DNA of 64,000 nucleotides from DASRLE01 sp963825315 (GTDB lineage Bacteria > Verrucomicrobiota > Verrucomicrobiia > Limisphaerales > Palsa-1400). The notes beneath the pieces were generated by a model. It had not been told where the DNA came from and searched no databases. It saw only the letters and a program-made list of their open reading frames with translations. Within the stretch, counting starts at the first letter, position 1. Every line of letters starts with the position of its first letter. Made by a program: the position numbers and the translations under genes. The stretch spans positions 558,001-622,000 of the forward strand of contig CAWGST010000001.1 of NCBI GenBank assembly GCA_963825315.1, written 5' to 3'. This document shows, one piece after another, positions 12,755 to 21,322 of this stretch.

Positions 12755-13390
12755 TCACCCGTTGCGGCGGACTTCAAGGCGGGCGCGCGTCATGCGCTCG
12801 CGCAGGCCGCCTTCTTTGAGAAAATCCTGTTCGAGCCGCTTGAGTTGATGGTCGAGCAGGTAACACGTCACTTTAATCAAGCCAAGAATGACATTGGCAC
12901 AAATGGCCGGATCGGAATGTTCGATGCCTTTGCGGAAGGTGTTGAAGTCGGCGCCGGGACGGCGGTTGAGGTCGCGCAGACGGCGGGCATGGGGATGGGC
13001 CGCTGTCCATTCCGAGAGGCCGCGCGTTCGGAGGAAGTCGCGGTAATCCGTAAGCAACTCTTCAAGGCTGGCGCGGGCCACGTTGGTGAGTTTGAGTTCC
13101 GTTTCCTTGGAAGTGCCAGAAGCCTGGCTGCCTTCGACGATGTTCTGCTTGCCGGAACGCGCGGCTTGCACCATCTGGTCATGGGTGCGGTCGCGCTTGC
13201 TGAAGAAGCGGCCACAGAAATAAACGGTGGCATCATATACAATCTCGGCTTTTTGGTAGGAGAGAAGTCTTCGGTAGCCGCCGTGCTTGGGAATAAAGGA
13301 TGGCAAGGACGAAAAGGACGAAAGGGACTTGGATGGACGGGTTGTCCCTGCGGTCTCTTGAGTCCCTTTGGTCCTTTGGTCAAAAGTCAT
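12755..13390 (-). CDS. Four-helix-bundle suffix-domain protein (S23-related family)
   Basis: The protein of about 211 residues matches, from memory, the family of four-helix-bundle proteins related to those encoded in 23S rRNA intervening sequences. Characteristic stretches are IPKHGGYRRLLSYQKAEIVY, TRTHDQ-like RTHDQMVQAARSGKQNIVEG and KETELKLTNVARASLEELL. Its cellular role is not known. The ATG at 13390 overlaps the lpdA stop in an ATGA. However, the first 28 codons come from a GTCC/CTTT-rich low-complexity tract, and a TTG at 13306 (giving MPSFIPKHGGY) fits the family start better. Neighbourhood suggests a passenger gene at the end of the pdh operon. Confidence 0.8.
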   Translation of the reverse strand: MTFDQRTKGTQETAGTTRPSKSLSSFSSLPSFIPKHGGYRRLLSYQKAEIVYDATVYFCGRFFSKRDRTHDQMVQAARSGKQNIVEGSQASGTSKETELKLTNVARASLEELLTDYRDFLRTRGLSEWTAAHPHARRLRDLNRRPGADFNTFRKGIEHSDPAICANVILGLIKVTCYLLDHQLKRLEQDFLKEGGLRERMTRARLEVRRNG

Positions 13391-14814
13391 GTTTCTTCGC
13401 GCTTTTTCGGGGCGTAGGTATGAGTGGAGAATCCGTAAAAGACCTCGGCGGCTTCCATCAATGTTTCGGAAACGGTCGGGTGTGGATGGACCGATTCGGC
13501 CAGATCGCGCACGGTGGCGCCCATCTCAATGGCCACCACGCCTTCGGCAATCAACTCGCCCGCGCCGTGGCCCACGATGCCGATTCCCAGGATGCGCTCG
13601 GTCTCCGGGTCAATAATTAATTTCGTCAGGCCGTCAGGGCGGTCAAAGGTCAGCGCCCGCCCGGAGGCGGCCCAGGGGTATTTGGCCACTTCCACAGTCA
13701 ACCCCTTGCTTTTCGCTTCGCCCTCGGTCAACCCGCACCAGGCCAGTTCGGGATCGGTGAAGACGATGGCGGGAATGATGACGCCCGCCGAAGTGCTTTC
13801 TTCGCCCGCAATGGTTTCGACGGCGACGCGGGCCTCCTTGGAGGCTTTGTGGGCCAGCAAAACTCCGCCGGCAATATCGCCAATGGCAAAAATAAAGGGA
13901 TCGGCGGTTTCCTGCTTTTCGTTGACCTTGATGAAGCCGCGCTCGTCCTGCTCCACTTTGGTGTTTTCCAAACCCAGGTCCCCGCAACGGGGCACGCGCC
14001 CCACCGCAACGAGAACGCGATCGTAAAACTCCTCCTTTTCCACCTTGTCCGGCCCCTGGGTGACGGTGCGGATCTTTTTCCCTTTGGTGGCCATCTGGGT
14101 CACCTTGGTGTTGAGGCGGAGTTCGCGGAAGTTTTTCTCCGCGTATTTCAGGATGGGGCGCACCAAGTCGGGGTCGGCCCCGGCCAGGATGCCGGGCAGG
14201 GCTTCGACCACGACCACTTTGCTGCCGAGATTGGCATAGACGCTGCCGAGTTCCATGCCGATGTAGCCGCCGCCGATGACCAGGAAATCTTCGGGAATCT
14301 CCTCGACTTCCAGCGCTTCGGTCGAGGTCATGACGCGGGGATTGCCCAGATCAAAAGCCTTGGGCAGCGCCGCCTTGGAACCGACCGCGACAATGGCCTT
14401 GTCAAATGCAACAAATTGCTGGCCTTCGGCGGTCTCGACGCGCAGGGACTGCGAACCTTCGAAATAGCCGCGTCCCGTCAGCACCTGCACGCCGCGCTTT
14501 TTGGCCAGGAAGCTGACCCCGCCGGAAAGTTTGTCCACGATGGAGTTTTTCCAGGCGCGCAGTTTGTCCAATTCGATTTGGGGCGGGCCGAAGGTAATGC
14601 CGCGATGGGCGGATTCCCTGGCTTCGCAGATCATTTTGGCGGCGTGCAGCAGGGCCTTGGAGGGAATGCAGCCGCGATTGAGACAAACGCCGCCCAGCTT
14701 TTTGTCCTGTTCGACAAGAAGAACTTTTTTGCCAAGGTCGGCCGCGTAAAAGGCGGCGGCGTAGCCTCCCGGCCCGGCGCCAAGAACAACAATCTCAGTA
14801 TGAATGGGGTCCAC
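13387..14814 (-). CDS. lpdA: Dihydrolipoyl dehydrogenase (E3)
   Basis: E3 of the pyruvate dehydrogenase complex, which reoxidises dihydrolipoyl groups with NAD via FAD. The GTG at 14814 (MDPIHTEIVVLGAGPGGYAA) is chosen. The open frame extends 87 codons further upstream, but only as an overlap with aceF that has no family similarity. The FAD motif GAGPGG, the redox disulfide GGVCLNRGCIPSK, the NAD-binding GGGYIGME and the catalytic His in SVHPHPTVSE are all present; 475 residues is normal. It follows aceF by 31 bases. Confidence 0.97.
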   Translation of the reverse strand: MDPIHTEIVVLGAGPGGYAAAFYAADLGKKVLLVEQDKKLGGVCLNRGCIPSKALLHAAKMICEARESAHRGITFGPPQIELDKLRAWKNSIVDKLSGGVSFLAKKRGVQVLTGRGYFEGSQSLRVETAEGQQFVAFDKAIVAVGSKAALPKAFDLGNPRVMTSTEALEVEEIPEDFLVIGGGYIGMELGSVYANLGSKVVVVEALPGILAGADPDLVRPILKYAEKNFRELRLNTKVTQMATKGKKIRTVTQGPDKVEKEEFYDRVLVAVGRVPRCGDLGLENTKVEQDERGFIKVNEKQETADPFIFAIGDIAGGVLLAHKASKEARVAVETIAGEESTSAGVIIPAIVFTDPELAWCGLTEGEAKSKGLTVEVAKYPWAASGRALTFDRPDGLTKLIIDPETERILGIGIVGHGAGELIAEGVVAIEMGATVRDLAESVHPHPTVSETLMEAAEVFYGFSTHTYAPKKREET

Positions 14815-14845
14815 AATTAGTTGGGGGTTAAGGCATGTGTCAGGA

Positions 14846-16132
14846 TCAGCCCAGTTGTTTTTCGTCAAATGTCTCGAACCCCCGCACCAGATCCACCATG
14901 AATCGCGCGGCCGCGCCGCCGTCAATGACCCGATGATCGTAGGAGAGCGCCAGGGGCAGGATGAGCCGCGGCTCGATTTTCCCGTCGCGCACCACCGCCT
15001 GCGGGACGCCGCGGCCCAGGCCGAGAATCGCCGTTTCCGGCAGGTTGATGATGGGGGTGAATTGACGGCCGCCAATGCCGCCTTGATTGGAAATGGTAAA
15101 GGTGCCCCCTTGCAGTTCTTCCAATGAAATTTTTCGATCGCGGGTTTTCACGGCGATTTCGTTCAATTCCTTCGAAAGAGTGAGCAGGTCCTTCTTGTCG
15201 GCGTCTCGGAGCACCGGCACGATCAGGCCCTGCTCGGTGTCCACGGCAATGCCGATGTGCAAATACTCCTTGTAAATCACTTCGCCGGCGGCCAGGTCGA
15301 GGCTGGTGTTGAGCACCGGATGTTTTTTCAACGTCTCCGCCACGATTTTCAGCACGAAGGAGGTCAGGGTCAGCCGCGCGCCTTTTTTCTCGTAAGCGTC
15401 GGCGTGCTTGTTGCGCAGGTCGTTCAGCGCGGTAATGTCCGCCTCGTCAAATTGAGTGACGCGCGGCACGGCGTTCCAACTTTCGCTCATGCGCTGGGCG
15501 ATGACTTTGCGCAAGGGCGTCATGGGCCGCCGGGCAATCGGGCCCCATTTGGAGAAGTCGATTTTCTCCGGCGCGGGTTTGGCGGGAGCGCCGGCCGGAC
15601 CCGCCGCGCGGGGCGGTGCGGCCAGACGTTGCAGGCGCTCAAGGTAAGCGCGCACATCGGCCATGACAATTCGCCCGCCATGTTCACTGCCGCGAATTTT
15701 TCTCAGGTTGATGCCCAATTCACGCGCCATGCGGCGGATGGTGGGCGAGGAGGCCGGCTCCGGGCCGGAAGTTTCTTCCTCCGGTTTGGGGACTTCCCCG
15801 GCTGTTTCTTCCTCCGGCGGAGGCTGGACGGGCGCGGGCCGGGCCGCGCGGGGCGGCGGGGCGGGCGCGGGTTTCTGGTTGGCGGCCCTGGCGGGAGCCG
15901 GGCCGGCTTCGAGCGACAGGATCGGCTGGCCCACCGAGATTGTATCGCCAACGGCCACGATGATTTTGGCGACTTTGCCGGCAGCAGAGGCCGGCACCGG
16001 CGCGACGGCCTTGCCGGTTTCCAGTTCGATGATCCCCTGTCCTTTTTGGACTTGCTCGCCTTCCTTGACCAAAATGCTCACGACACTGCCGGAGTCAACG
16101 CCTTCGCCCAGCGGAGGTAATTTCAGATCCAT
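14846..16132 (-). CDS. aceF: Dihydrolipoamide acetyltransferase, pyruvate dehydrogenase E2
   Basis: E2 core of the pyruvate dehydrogenase complex, 428 residues. It carries one N-terminal lipoyl domain in which the lipoylated lysine is K41 (IELETGKAV; ETDKA is more usual). A long Pro/Ala/Glu linker follows (about residues 78-128), then a peripheral-subunit binding domain (TIRRMARELGINLRKIRGS). The acetyltransferase domain ends with the active-site SYDHRVIDGG. It lies between aceE (53-base gap) and lpdA. The partner E1 here is of AceE type, so E2 of the pyruvate complex is the best reading. Confidence 0.94.
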   Translation of the reverse strand: MDLKLPPLGEGVDSGSVVSILVKEGEQVQKGQGIIELETGKAVAPVPASAAGKVAKIIVAVGDTISVGQPILSLEAGPAPARAANQKPAPAPPPRAARPAPVQPPPEEETAGEVPKPEEETSGPEPASSPTIRRMARELGINLRKIRGSEHGGRIVMADVRAYLERLQRLAAPPRAAGPAGAPAKPAPEKIDFSKWGPIARRPMTPLRKVIAQRMSESWNAVPRVTQFDEADITALNDLRNKHADAYEKKGARLTLTSFVLKIVAETLKKHPVLNTSLDLAAGEVIYKEYLHIGIAVDTEQGLIVPVLRDADKKDLLTLSKELNEIAVKTRDRKISLEELQGGTFTISNQGGIGGRQFTPIINLPETAILGLGRGVPQAVVRDGKIEPRLILPLALSYDHRVIDGGAAARFMVDLVRGFETFDEKQLG

Positions 16133-16185
16133 AAATTTGATTTAAAACGCAAGGATTTGAGGAAACCGCTTTTCGGGGTCAACAT

Positions 16186-18882
16186 TCAAGTCTTTAATGG
16201 CCCGGGCGACGACTGCGGGTCCACCCCGCCTCGTTGGGCCAGCGCGTGCAGGGTGGCCAGCACCGTGCATTCGGCATCGACCTCGAAGAATCGGCGCAGG
16301 CGCGCTCGCGTGTCGCTGCGGCCAAACCCGTCGGTTCCCAAAGTGGTCAACCCGCCCGGCACCCATTTGGCGATCTGGTCCGGGACAATTTTCATGTAAT
16401 CGGAAACCGCGATGAACGGGCCGCTTTCATTTTCGAGCAATTGCCGGACGTGCGGCTTTTTGGGCGGCTCGGCGGGATGGAGCCTGTTCCAGCGTTCCAC
16501 GAGCAGGGCTTCGTTGCGCAGGTTCTTGTAACTGGTGGCGCTCCAGACATCCGCCGAGACATCATAACGCTCCGCCAGAATATCCTGGGCCTGCAACGCC
16601 GACCGGATAATGCTGCCGCTGCCGAAGATATGCGCCTTGTGTTTCCTCCCGCCGGGTCCCGTCTTGAACTTATACAAGCCCTTGATCACGCCCTCCTCCA
16701 CGCCGGCAGGCATGGCGGGCATGAGATAATTTTCATTATACAAACAAAGGTAGTAGAAGATTTCCTCGCCCTCTTGAAACATCCGCTTCATGCCGTCACA
16801 CACGATGATGGCGATTTCATAAGCAAACGCGGGATCGTAGGCATAAAGTGTCGGCACCGTGCCGGCCAGGATCGGGCTGTGTCCGTCCTGATGCTGCAAG
16901 CCCTCGCCATTGAGGGTGGTGCGGCCCGAGGTCGCCCCCAGCAAAAAGCCCTTGGTCCGGTTGTCGGCCGCCAGCCAGATTTCGTCGCCGACGCGCTGCG
17001 GACCAAACATGGAGTAATAAATATAAAAGGGAATCAAATTGACGCCGTAATTGGCGTAAGCCGTGCCGGCCGCCACGAAGGACGCCATCGAACCGGCCTC
17101 GGTAATGCCTTCCTCCAGAATCTGCCCGTCCCGGGCTTCATGATAGTAACTGAGGCCGCTTTTATCCACCGGTTCGTAAAGCTGGCCTTTCGAGGAATAG
17201 ATGCCCACCTGCGCAAAGAGCGGGTCAATGCCAAATGTCCTGGCCTCATCGGGAATAATGGGCACCACATGGCGGCCAATGGTCTTGTCACGAATAATAT
17301 TGGAAAGCAGCCGGACAAATCCCATCGTCGTGGAAAGCTCCGCCATCCCCGAGCCTTTTGCAAAATCGGGGAAGGCCTCCAGCCGCGGCGTCTGCAACGG
17401 CTCCGCCTTGACCACCCGTTTCGGAATGAATCCGCCCAGCTTCCGCCGGCGATCCAACAGATACCTGATTTCCGGCGAATCTTTCGCCGGCCGGTAAAAC
17501 GGCGTTTCGACCACGTCTTCGTCGCGCACCGGGATGTCGAACCGGGCGCGGAATTCGCGCAGCTCCTTTTCGTTCATCTTTTTCTGTTGATGCGAAATGT
17601 TGCGGCCTTCGCCGGCTTCGCCCAGGCCGTAGCCCTTGACCGTCTTGGCCAAAATGACCGTTGGCCCGCCCTTGTGTTCGACGGCGGCTTTGTAAGCGGC
17701 ATAAACCTTTCTCGGATCGTGTCCGCCACGCGCCAGCCGGGTCAAATCATCGTCGCTCAAATGATTGACCAGTTGCAACAACTCCGGATATTTGCCGAAG
17801 AAATGGCGGCGAATGTAACTGCCAGGCTCGACGGTGTATTTTTGGTAATCGCCATCAACGGCTTCCTCCATGCGCCTGACCAGCAGGCCGGATTGGTCCC
17901 GCGCCAGAAGCTCGTCCCAAGCCGAGCCCCAAATGACTTTGATCACGTTCCACCCCGCCCCGCGAAAGATGCCTTCCAATTCCTGGATAATCTTGCCGTT
18001 GCCCCGCACCGGGCCGTCCAGGCGCTGCAAATTGCAGTTGACCACCCAGATCAAATTGTCCAGATTCTCCCGCGCCGCCAGCGTGATCGAGCCGAGCGTT
18101 TCCGGTTCGTCCGTCTCTCCATCGCCCACAAAGGCCCAGACGCGGGGTTCTTCCACCGAGGCCAGCAAGCCGCGCGCCTTGAGGTAGCGCATGAAACGCG
18201 CCTGGTAAATGGACATCAACGGCCCCAATCCCATCGAGACGGTCGGAAATTGCCAGAAATCCGGCATCAAATAGGGATGCGGATACGAGGAAAGGCCGCC
18301 GCCCTCGGCCAATTCCATGCGGAAATTGTGCAGGTGCCCTTCATCCAGCTGGTATTCCAGAAAGGCGCGGGCGTAGTTGCCGGGCGTGGTGTGGCCCTGG
18401 AAATAAACCAAATCCGCCAGCCGCCCGCCCTCGCCGCCGCGGAAAAAATGATTGTAGGCCACTTCGTAAAGGGTGGCCATCGAAGCGTAACTGGAAATAT
18501 GCCCGCCCACGCCGCTTTCGTTGTGATTGGCGTTGACCACCATGGCCATGGCATTCCAGCGGGCCAGGCTTTTGATGCGCCGCTCAATCTCGCGATTGCC
18601 CGGATACGGAGGCTCCTCTTCGGGGGCGATCGTGTTGATGTACGGCGTGCTCACCGGACAGGGCGCTTGGACTCCCGCCGCGCGCAAGCGCGCAATCAGG
18701 CCGGCCACGAGGAGATTGGCCTTGTCCGGACCTTGATTTTTCAACGTGATTTCCAGCATGGCTCCGAGCGATTGCAGCCAATCCTGGTGGTCGGAGCCTG
18801 CCGGAGAAGGCAGCGGTTCGCTGGCCGCTTTCGCCGGGGCGGATGAAGTTTTCTTCTGATTTCTAATTTTCACTACGGCCAT
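16186..18882 (-). CDS. aceE: Pyruvate dehydrogenase E1 component, homodimeric type
   Basis: Thiamine-diphosphate-dependent decarboxylating subunit, 898 residues. The single-chain AceE architecture is visible. It starts MAVVKIRNQKKTSS, contains RWNAMAMVVNANHNESGVGG and SYPHPYLMPDFWQFPTVSMG, has the TPP/Mg motif FVGDGETDEPETLG and the YEYAQ-region equivalents in the C-terminal half. It is the first gene of the aceE-aceF-lpdA operon. Upstream lies a 900-base repeat-rich interval without genes; I see no clear promoter. Confidence 0.97.
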   Translation of the reverse strand: MAVVKIRNQKKTSSAPAKAASEPLPSPAGSDHQDWLQSLGAMLEITLKNQGPDKANLLVAGLIARLRAAGVQAPCPVSTPYINTIAPEEEPPYPGNREIERRIKSLARWNAMAMVVNANHNESGVGGHISSYASMATLYEVAYNHFFRGGEGGRLADLVYFQGHTTPGNYARAFLEYQLDEGHLHNFRMELAEGGGLSSYPHPYLMPDFWQFPTVSMGLGPLMSIYQARFMRYLKARGLLASVEEPRVWAFVGDGETDEPETLGSITLAARENLDNLIWVVNCNLQRLDGPVRGNGKIIQELEGIFRGAGWNVIKVIWGSAWDELLARDQSGLLVRRMEEAVDGDYQKYTVEPGSYIRRHFFGKYPELLQLVNHLSDDDLTRLARGGHDPRKVYAAYKAAVEHKGGPTVILAKTVKGYGLGEAGEGRNISHQQKKMNEKELREFRARFDIPVRDEDVVETPFYRPAKDSPEIRYLLDRRRKLGGFIPKRVVKAEPLQTPRLEAFPDFAKGSGMAELSTTMGFVRLLSNIIRDKTIGRHVVPIIPDEARTFGIDPLFAQVGIYSSKGQLYEPVDKSGLSYYHEARDGQILEEGITEAGSMASFVAAGTAYANYGVNLIPFYIYYSMFGPQRVGDEIWLAADNRTKGFLLGATSGRTTLNGEGLQHQDGHSPILAGTVPTLYAYDPAFAYEIAIIVCDGMKRMFQEGEEIFYYLCLYNENYLMPAMPAGVEEGVIKGLYKFKTGPGGRKHKAHIFGSGSIIRSALQAQDILAERYDVSADVWSATSYKNLRNEALLVERWNRLHPAEPPKKPHVRQLLENESGPFIAVSDYMKIVPDQIAKWVPGGLTTLGTDGFGRSDTRARLRRFFEVDAECTVLATLHALAQRGGVDPQSSPGPLKT

Positions 18883-19158
18883 GCGTCACCAGTCAAAATG
18901 CAAAGTTACAGTTAAAGTCGAGAGCTTTGCCACACCAAGGTTGAGCTTACCCTCTAAACGGGCTGCTGACAAATGAAAACCCGGGGCAGATGCATCCAAA
19001 TTTCTGCCACTCATTGCAATTCATTGCAAGTCAGGGAGCAAGTCAAGGAGGGTACGGCCAGGAGATTAGGAAAGGGCGATGGAATAGGCTCGATTGTTTT
19101 TGATTATTTTCTCTATTTATTTTTCCTTGACATGGGGGACCGATTAAATCTGCACTAT

Positions 19159-19211
19159 AAATTGGCACTCCCCCGCATTGCTGCTTTTTCAATGCGGGGG
19201 AGTGCCAATTT
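19159..19211. other. Perfect 22-bp hairpin, element copy 1
   Basis: Left arm 19159-19180 and right arm 19190-19211 are perfectly complementary over 22 bp, with a 9-base loop (CTGCTTTTT). The stem core is GGCACTCCCCCGCATTG. No T tract follows on either strand, so it does not look like an intrinsic terminator. Confidence 0.9.
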
Positions 19212-19399
19212 CAATTCCAGCAACGAACTCATTGCATTCGGGTTTTTGCAGTGGAATTTAGATGTGTCTGCCCTGAATGAAAACCGGTTGGACCTCCGAG
19301 TGCAATTGAGGTTGGGGCGACGGAATGGGCTCGATTGTTTTTGATTGTTTTTTTTGATTGTTTTTTCTTGACATGGAGGACTGATTAAATATGTACCAA

Positions 19400-19446
19400 A
19401 AATTGGCACTACCGCATTGCGGCTTTCAATGCGGTAGTGCCAATTT
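19400..19446. other. Perfect 20-bp hairpin, element copy 2
   Basis: Left arm 19400-19419 and right arm 19427-19446 are perfectly complementary over 20 bp with a 7-base loop. The core reads GGCACTACCGCATTG. Compared with copy 1 the middle of the stem is changed (CCCCC to ACC), and the other arm is changed to match (GGGGG to GGT). Confidence 0.9.
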
Positions 19447-19680
19447 CATTTCCAGCAAAAAATTCATTGTATCCGGGTTTTTGCGGCGGAATTTAGAGCG
19501 TTTACACAATTCATATGGCGTTTTTTTATGGCCCAGATGAAAAATGAAGAGGGGTATGCCTTTGCTTTCATTTCTGCGTTTTTCAGCGTGTTCTGCGGGC
19601 AAGGTTCCGATGCCGGCGGAAAACCAAGTTCAATAACTCCTTGGGGTCATTGGGAATATATCGCTACATCATTTGTGGCA

Positions 19681-19782
19681 AGGCGCCAGAGGACTGGCGC
19701 ACTCCAAAACGCTTCGCGCCATTCGCCAGTCGTCAGTGAACGCGCCAGCGTCTTGGACTGCGGCGGCCCTCCGCCGCTTTTG
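19681..19782. repeat. Dispersed palindromic repeat, copy 1
   Basis: This intergenic stretch begins with a stem-loop (GCGCCAG-AGGA-CTGGCGC) and ends with a second one (GCGGCGGCCCTCCGCCGC). Between them are CAAAACGCTTCGCGCC and GAACGCGCCAGCGTCTTGGA. The reverse complement recurs at 43140-43216 plus 45092-45112, where an intron interrupts it. An open frame at 19528-19911 across this repeat is not convincing as a gene. Confidence 0.85.
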
Positions 19783-19805
19783 CTCCACGGCATCACATTT
19801 ATGCT

Positions 19806-20855
19806 TCAGCCTTTTCGCCGTGCCCAGCGCAGTTTGGCGGGCGTGGAGCGCGGATTGGCGCGGCGCTCATCGGCGCCCGGACGCAGCGCTTCGCGGGAAA
19901 TTTCCTCATAAACGCCCTCGCGAAAACCCGCTTCGAAGGACTTCTTCACGCGCCGATCTTCGCCCGAGTGAAAGGTCAGGATGGCCGCGCGCCCGCCAGG
20001 ATTCAGGCACGCGGGAAGATGGCGCAAAAGGGTTTCAAGCGCCGAAAACTCGTCGTTCACCGCAATGCGCAGCGCCTGGAAAACACGGCGAATCGTAAGG
20101 TCGCAATCCTCTTTGTTCAAGCGCGGCAGAGCGGCCCGAATCGCCCCCGCCAGCGCGGTCGTGGTGGCGAAAGACCGCCCGGCCAGGACCGGCGCAAGGG
20201 CCGCGGCGCGCGGTTCGTCCGCGTTCACGGTCAGCGCCTTTTCCAAAGCGTCGGGACGAATCCGCGCCAACAATGACGAGGCGGGCTGGCCGCGCGACGG
20301 ATTCATGCGCATATCGAGCGGCCCTTCATTTTTCATCGAGAATCCGCGCCTTGGATCATCCAGTTGCATGGACGACACGCCCAAGTCCGCCAGGAGGATG
20401 TCCGCGCCCGCGATTTCCGCGGCGGCAAGAATTTGCGGCAGACCGGCGAAATTACTGCGATGGGCGGTGAAGACATCCGCGCCAAACCCCAGCGCGCGCA
20501 AACGGGCTTCGGCGTTTGCAAGTTCCGCCGGATCGGCGTCCAATCCCAAGAGCCGTCCGCCGGGCTGGAGGCGGGCCAGAAGTTCCTGCGCATGTCCGCC
20601 AAAGCCGAGTGTGCAATCCACCGCGATCTCGCCGGGCTTTGGCGTGAGAACCTCCAGAACTTCCCGCGCCATTACCGGACGATGCATTCCCGCCGGCGTT
20701 TTGCCCGAGGCAATGACTTTCTCCACCGTATCAGCGTAGCGCGCCGGATTATGTTCCTTGTATTTCTCCTCGAACCGCCGCGGGTTCCTGCCCGCATAAC
20801 GCGGCCGCCGCTTGGGCCGCGTCGTGGGGGGGTGGGAAGCCGTTTCGTCAGTCAC
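19806..20855 (-). CDS. rsmH: 16S rRNA (cytosine-1402 N4)-methyltransferase RsmH
   Basis: SAM-dependent methyltransferase of 16S rRNA C1402. The GTG at 20855 gives about 349 residues. The frame is open further to 21023, but the upstream part has no family similarity, and no strong ribosome-binding site decides the start. A basic N-terminal extension (PKRRPRYAGRNPRRFEEKYK) precedes the core HRPVMAREVLEVL, the SAM motif DCTLGFGGHAQELL, LLADLGVSSMQLDDPRRGFS and the C-terminal ILTFHSGEDRRVK. Similar basic extensions occur in verrucomicrobial homologues, as far as I recall. No mraZ or division genes are adjacent, so it is detached from the usual dcw cluster. Confidence 0.94.
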   Translation of the reverse strand: MTDETASHPPTTRPKRRPRYAGRNPRRFEEKYKEHNPARYADTVEKVIASGKTPAGMHRPVMAREVLEVLTPKPGEIAVDCTLGFGGHAQELLARLQPGGRLLGLDADPAELANAEARLRALGFGADVFTAHRSNFAGLPQILAAAEIAGADILLADLGVSSMQLDDPRRGFSMKNEGPLDMRMNPSRGQPASSLLARIRPDALEKALTVNADEPRAAALAPVLAGRSFATTTALAGAIRAALPRLNKEDCDLTIRRVFQALRIAVNDEFSALETLLRHLPACLNPGGRAAILTFHSGEDRRVKKSFEAGFREGVYEEISREALRPGADERRANPRSTPAKLRWARRKG

Positions 20856-20983
20856 AGTTATGTCAGGGTCAAGGTTCAAGCCGCAAAATTCAAGGCCGAT
20901 GTTTGCCGTGCTGGAAACTTGGAGATTGAAGACACTTGGGATGCCGCGCATACTCTCTGCGAGATTTTGATACTCAAGAAGCA

Positions 20984-21322
20984 ATGATTGCCGCGCCGCA
21001 CAACCTCCAATTGGAACTGCCAATGGGGCAGATCGCCGATTTCTGCCACCGCTGGGGTATTGCCCGGCTCGAAATCTTCGGCTCCGCGCTCCGGGACGAT
21101 TTCGGCCCGGACAGCGACGTGGATTTCCTTTTCACCCCCGGCCCCGGCTTCCAGCGCGAAAAGGCCTACGGCCCGTGGATGACTGATCGCATGGCCGAGG
21201 AACTCTCCGGGCTGCTTGACCGACCGGCCGATCTACTGGAGCGATCTCGCGTCGAACGCATGGAAAACTGGATCAAGCGCCGTCATATCCTCCAAACCGC
21301 CCTCCCCGTTTATGTGGACTGA
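20984..21322 (+). CDS. MNT-domain nucleotidyltransferase, MntA-like antitoxin
   Basis: A protein of 112 residues with a minimal nucleotidyltransferase fold. The motif GSALRDDFGPDSDVDF fits GSX10DXD exactly. In the HEPN/MNT toxin-antitoxin family such proteins neutralise the HepT partner by AMPylating it. The start MIAAPHNLQLELPMGQI at 20984 is preferred to a further upstream one. It overlaps the following hepT-like gene by 11 bases, which supports cotranslation. Confidence 0.88.
   Translation: MIAAPHNLQLELPMGQIADFCHRWGIARLEIFGSALRDDFGPDSDVDFLFTPGPGFQREKAYGPWMTDRMAEELSGLLDRPADLLERSRVERMENWIKRRHILQTALPVYVD

Larger units (their letters stand above)
19074..19497. repeat. Tandem duplicated intergenic element, 241-bp period, with covarying hairpins
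   Basis: The interval 18883-19805 carries no convincing gene. Two diverged copies of one element lie in tandem (19074-19262 and 19315-19497). Each copy starts with a GGGCGAYGGAATRGGCTCGA block, continues with a T-rich stretch ending in TTGACATGG, then GATTAAAT, then a perfect hairpin. Each ends with a CCAGCA...CGGGTTTTTGC...GGAATTTAGA tail. TTGACA begins at 19127 and 19368, and the hairpins begin exactly 32 bases later in both copies (19159 and 19400). The small open frames crossing it look spurious. Function is unknown. Confidence 0.85.

Noticed and set aside
12641..13417. A 258-codon plus-strand frame
   Set aside because: Antisense to the four-helix-bundle gene, whose minus-strand product has clear family motifs.
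16234..18846. An 870-codon plus-strand frame opposite aceE
   Set aside because: Shadow of aceE; no recognisable domain or start context.
19161..19181. TTGGCAC...CATTGC inside the tandem hairpins read as a sigma-54 promoter
   Set aside because: The GG-to-GC distance is 14 bases in copy 1 and 12 in copy 2, while sigma-54 promoters need 10. The similarity is part of the hairpin stem.
18973..19344. A 123-codon plus-strand frame and an 84-codon minus-strand frame over the tandem element
   Set aside because: They cross the perfect hairpins and repeat boundaries, overlap each other and have no recognisable content.
19528..19911. A 127-codon plus-strand frame before rsmH
   Set aside because: It translates through the dispersed repeat and into the antisense of the rsmH 3' end.
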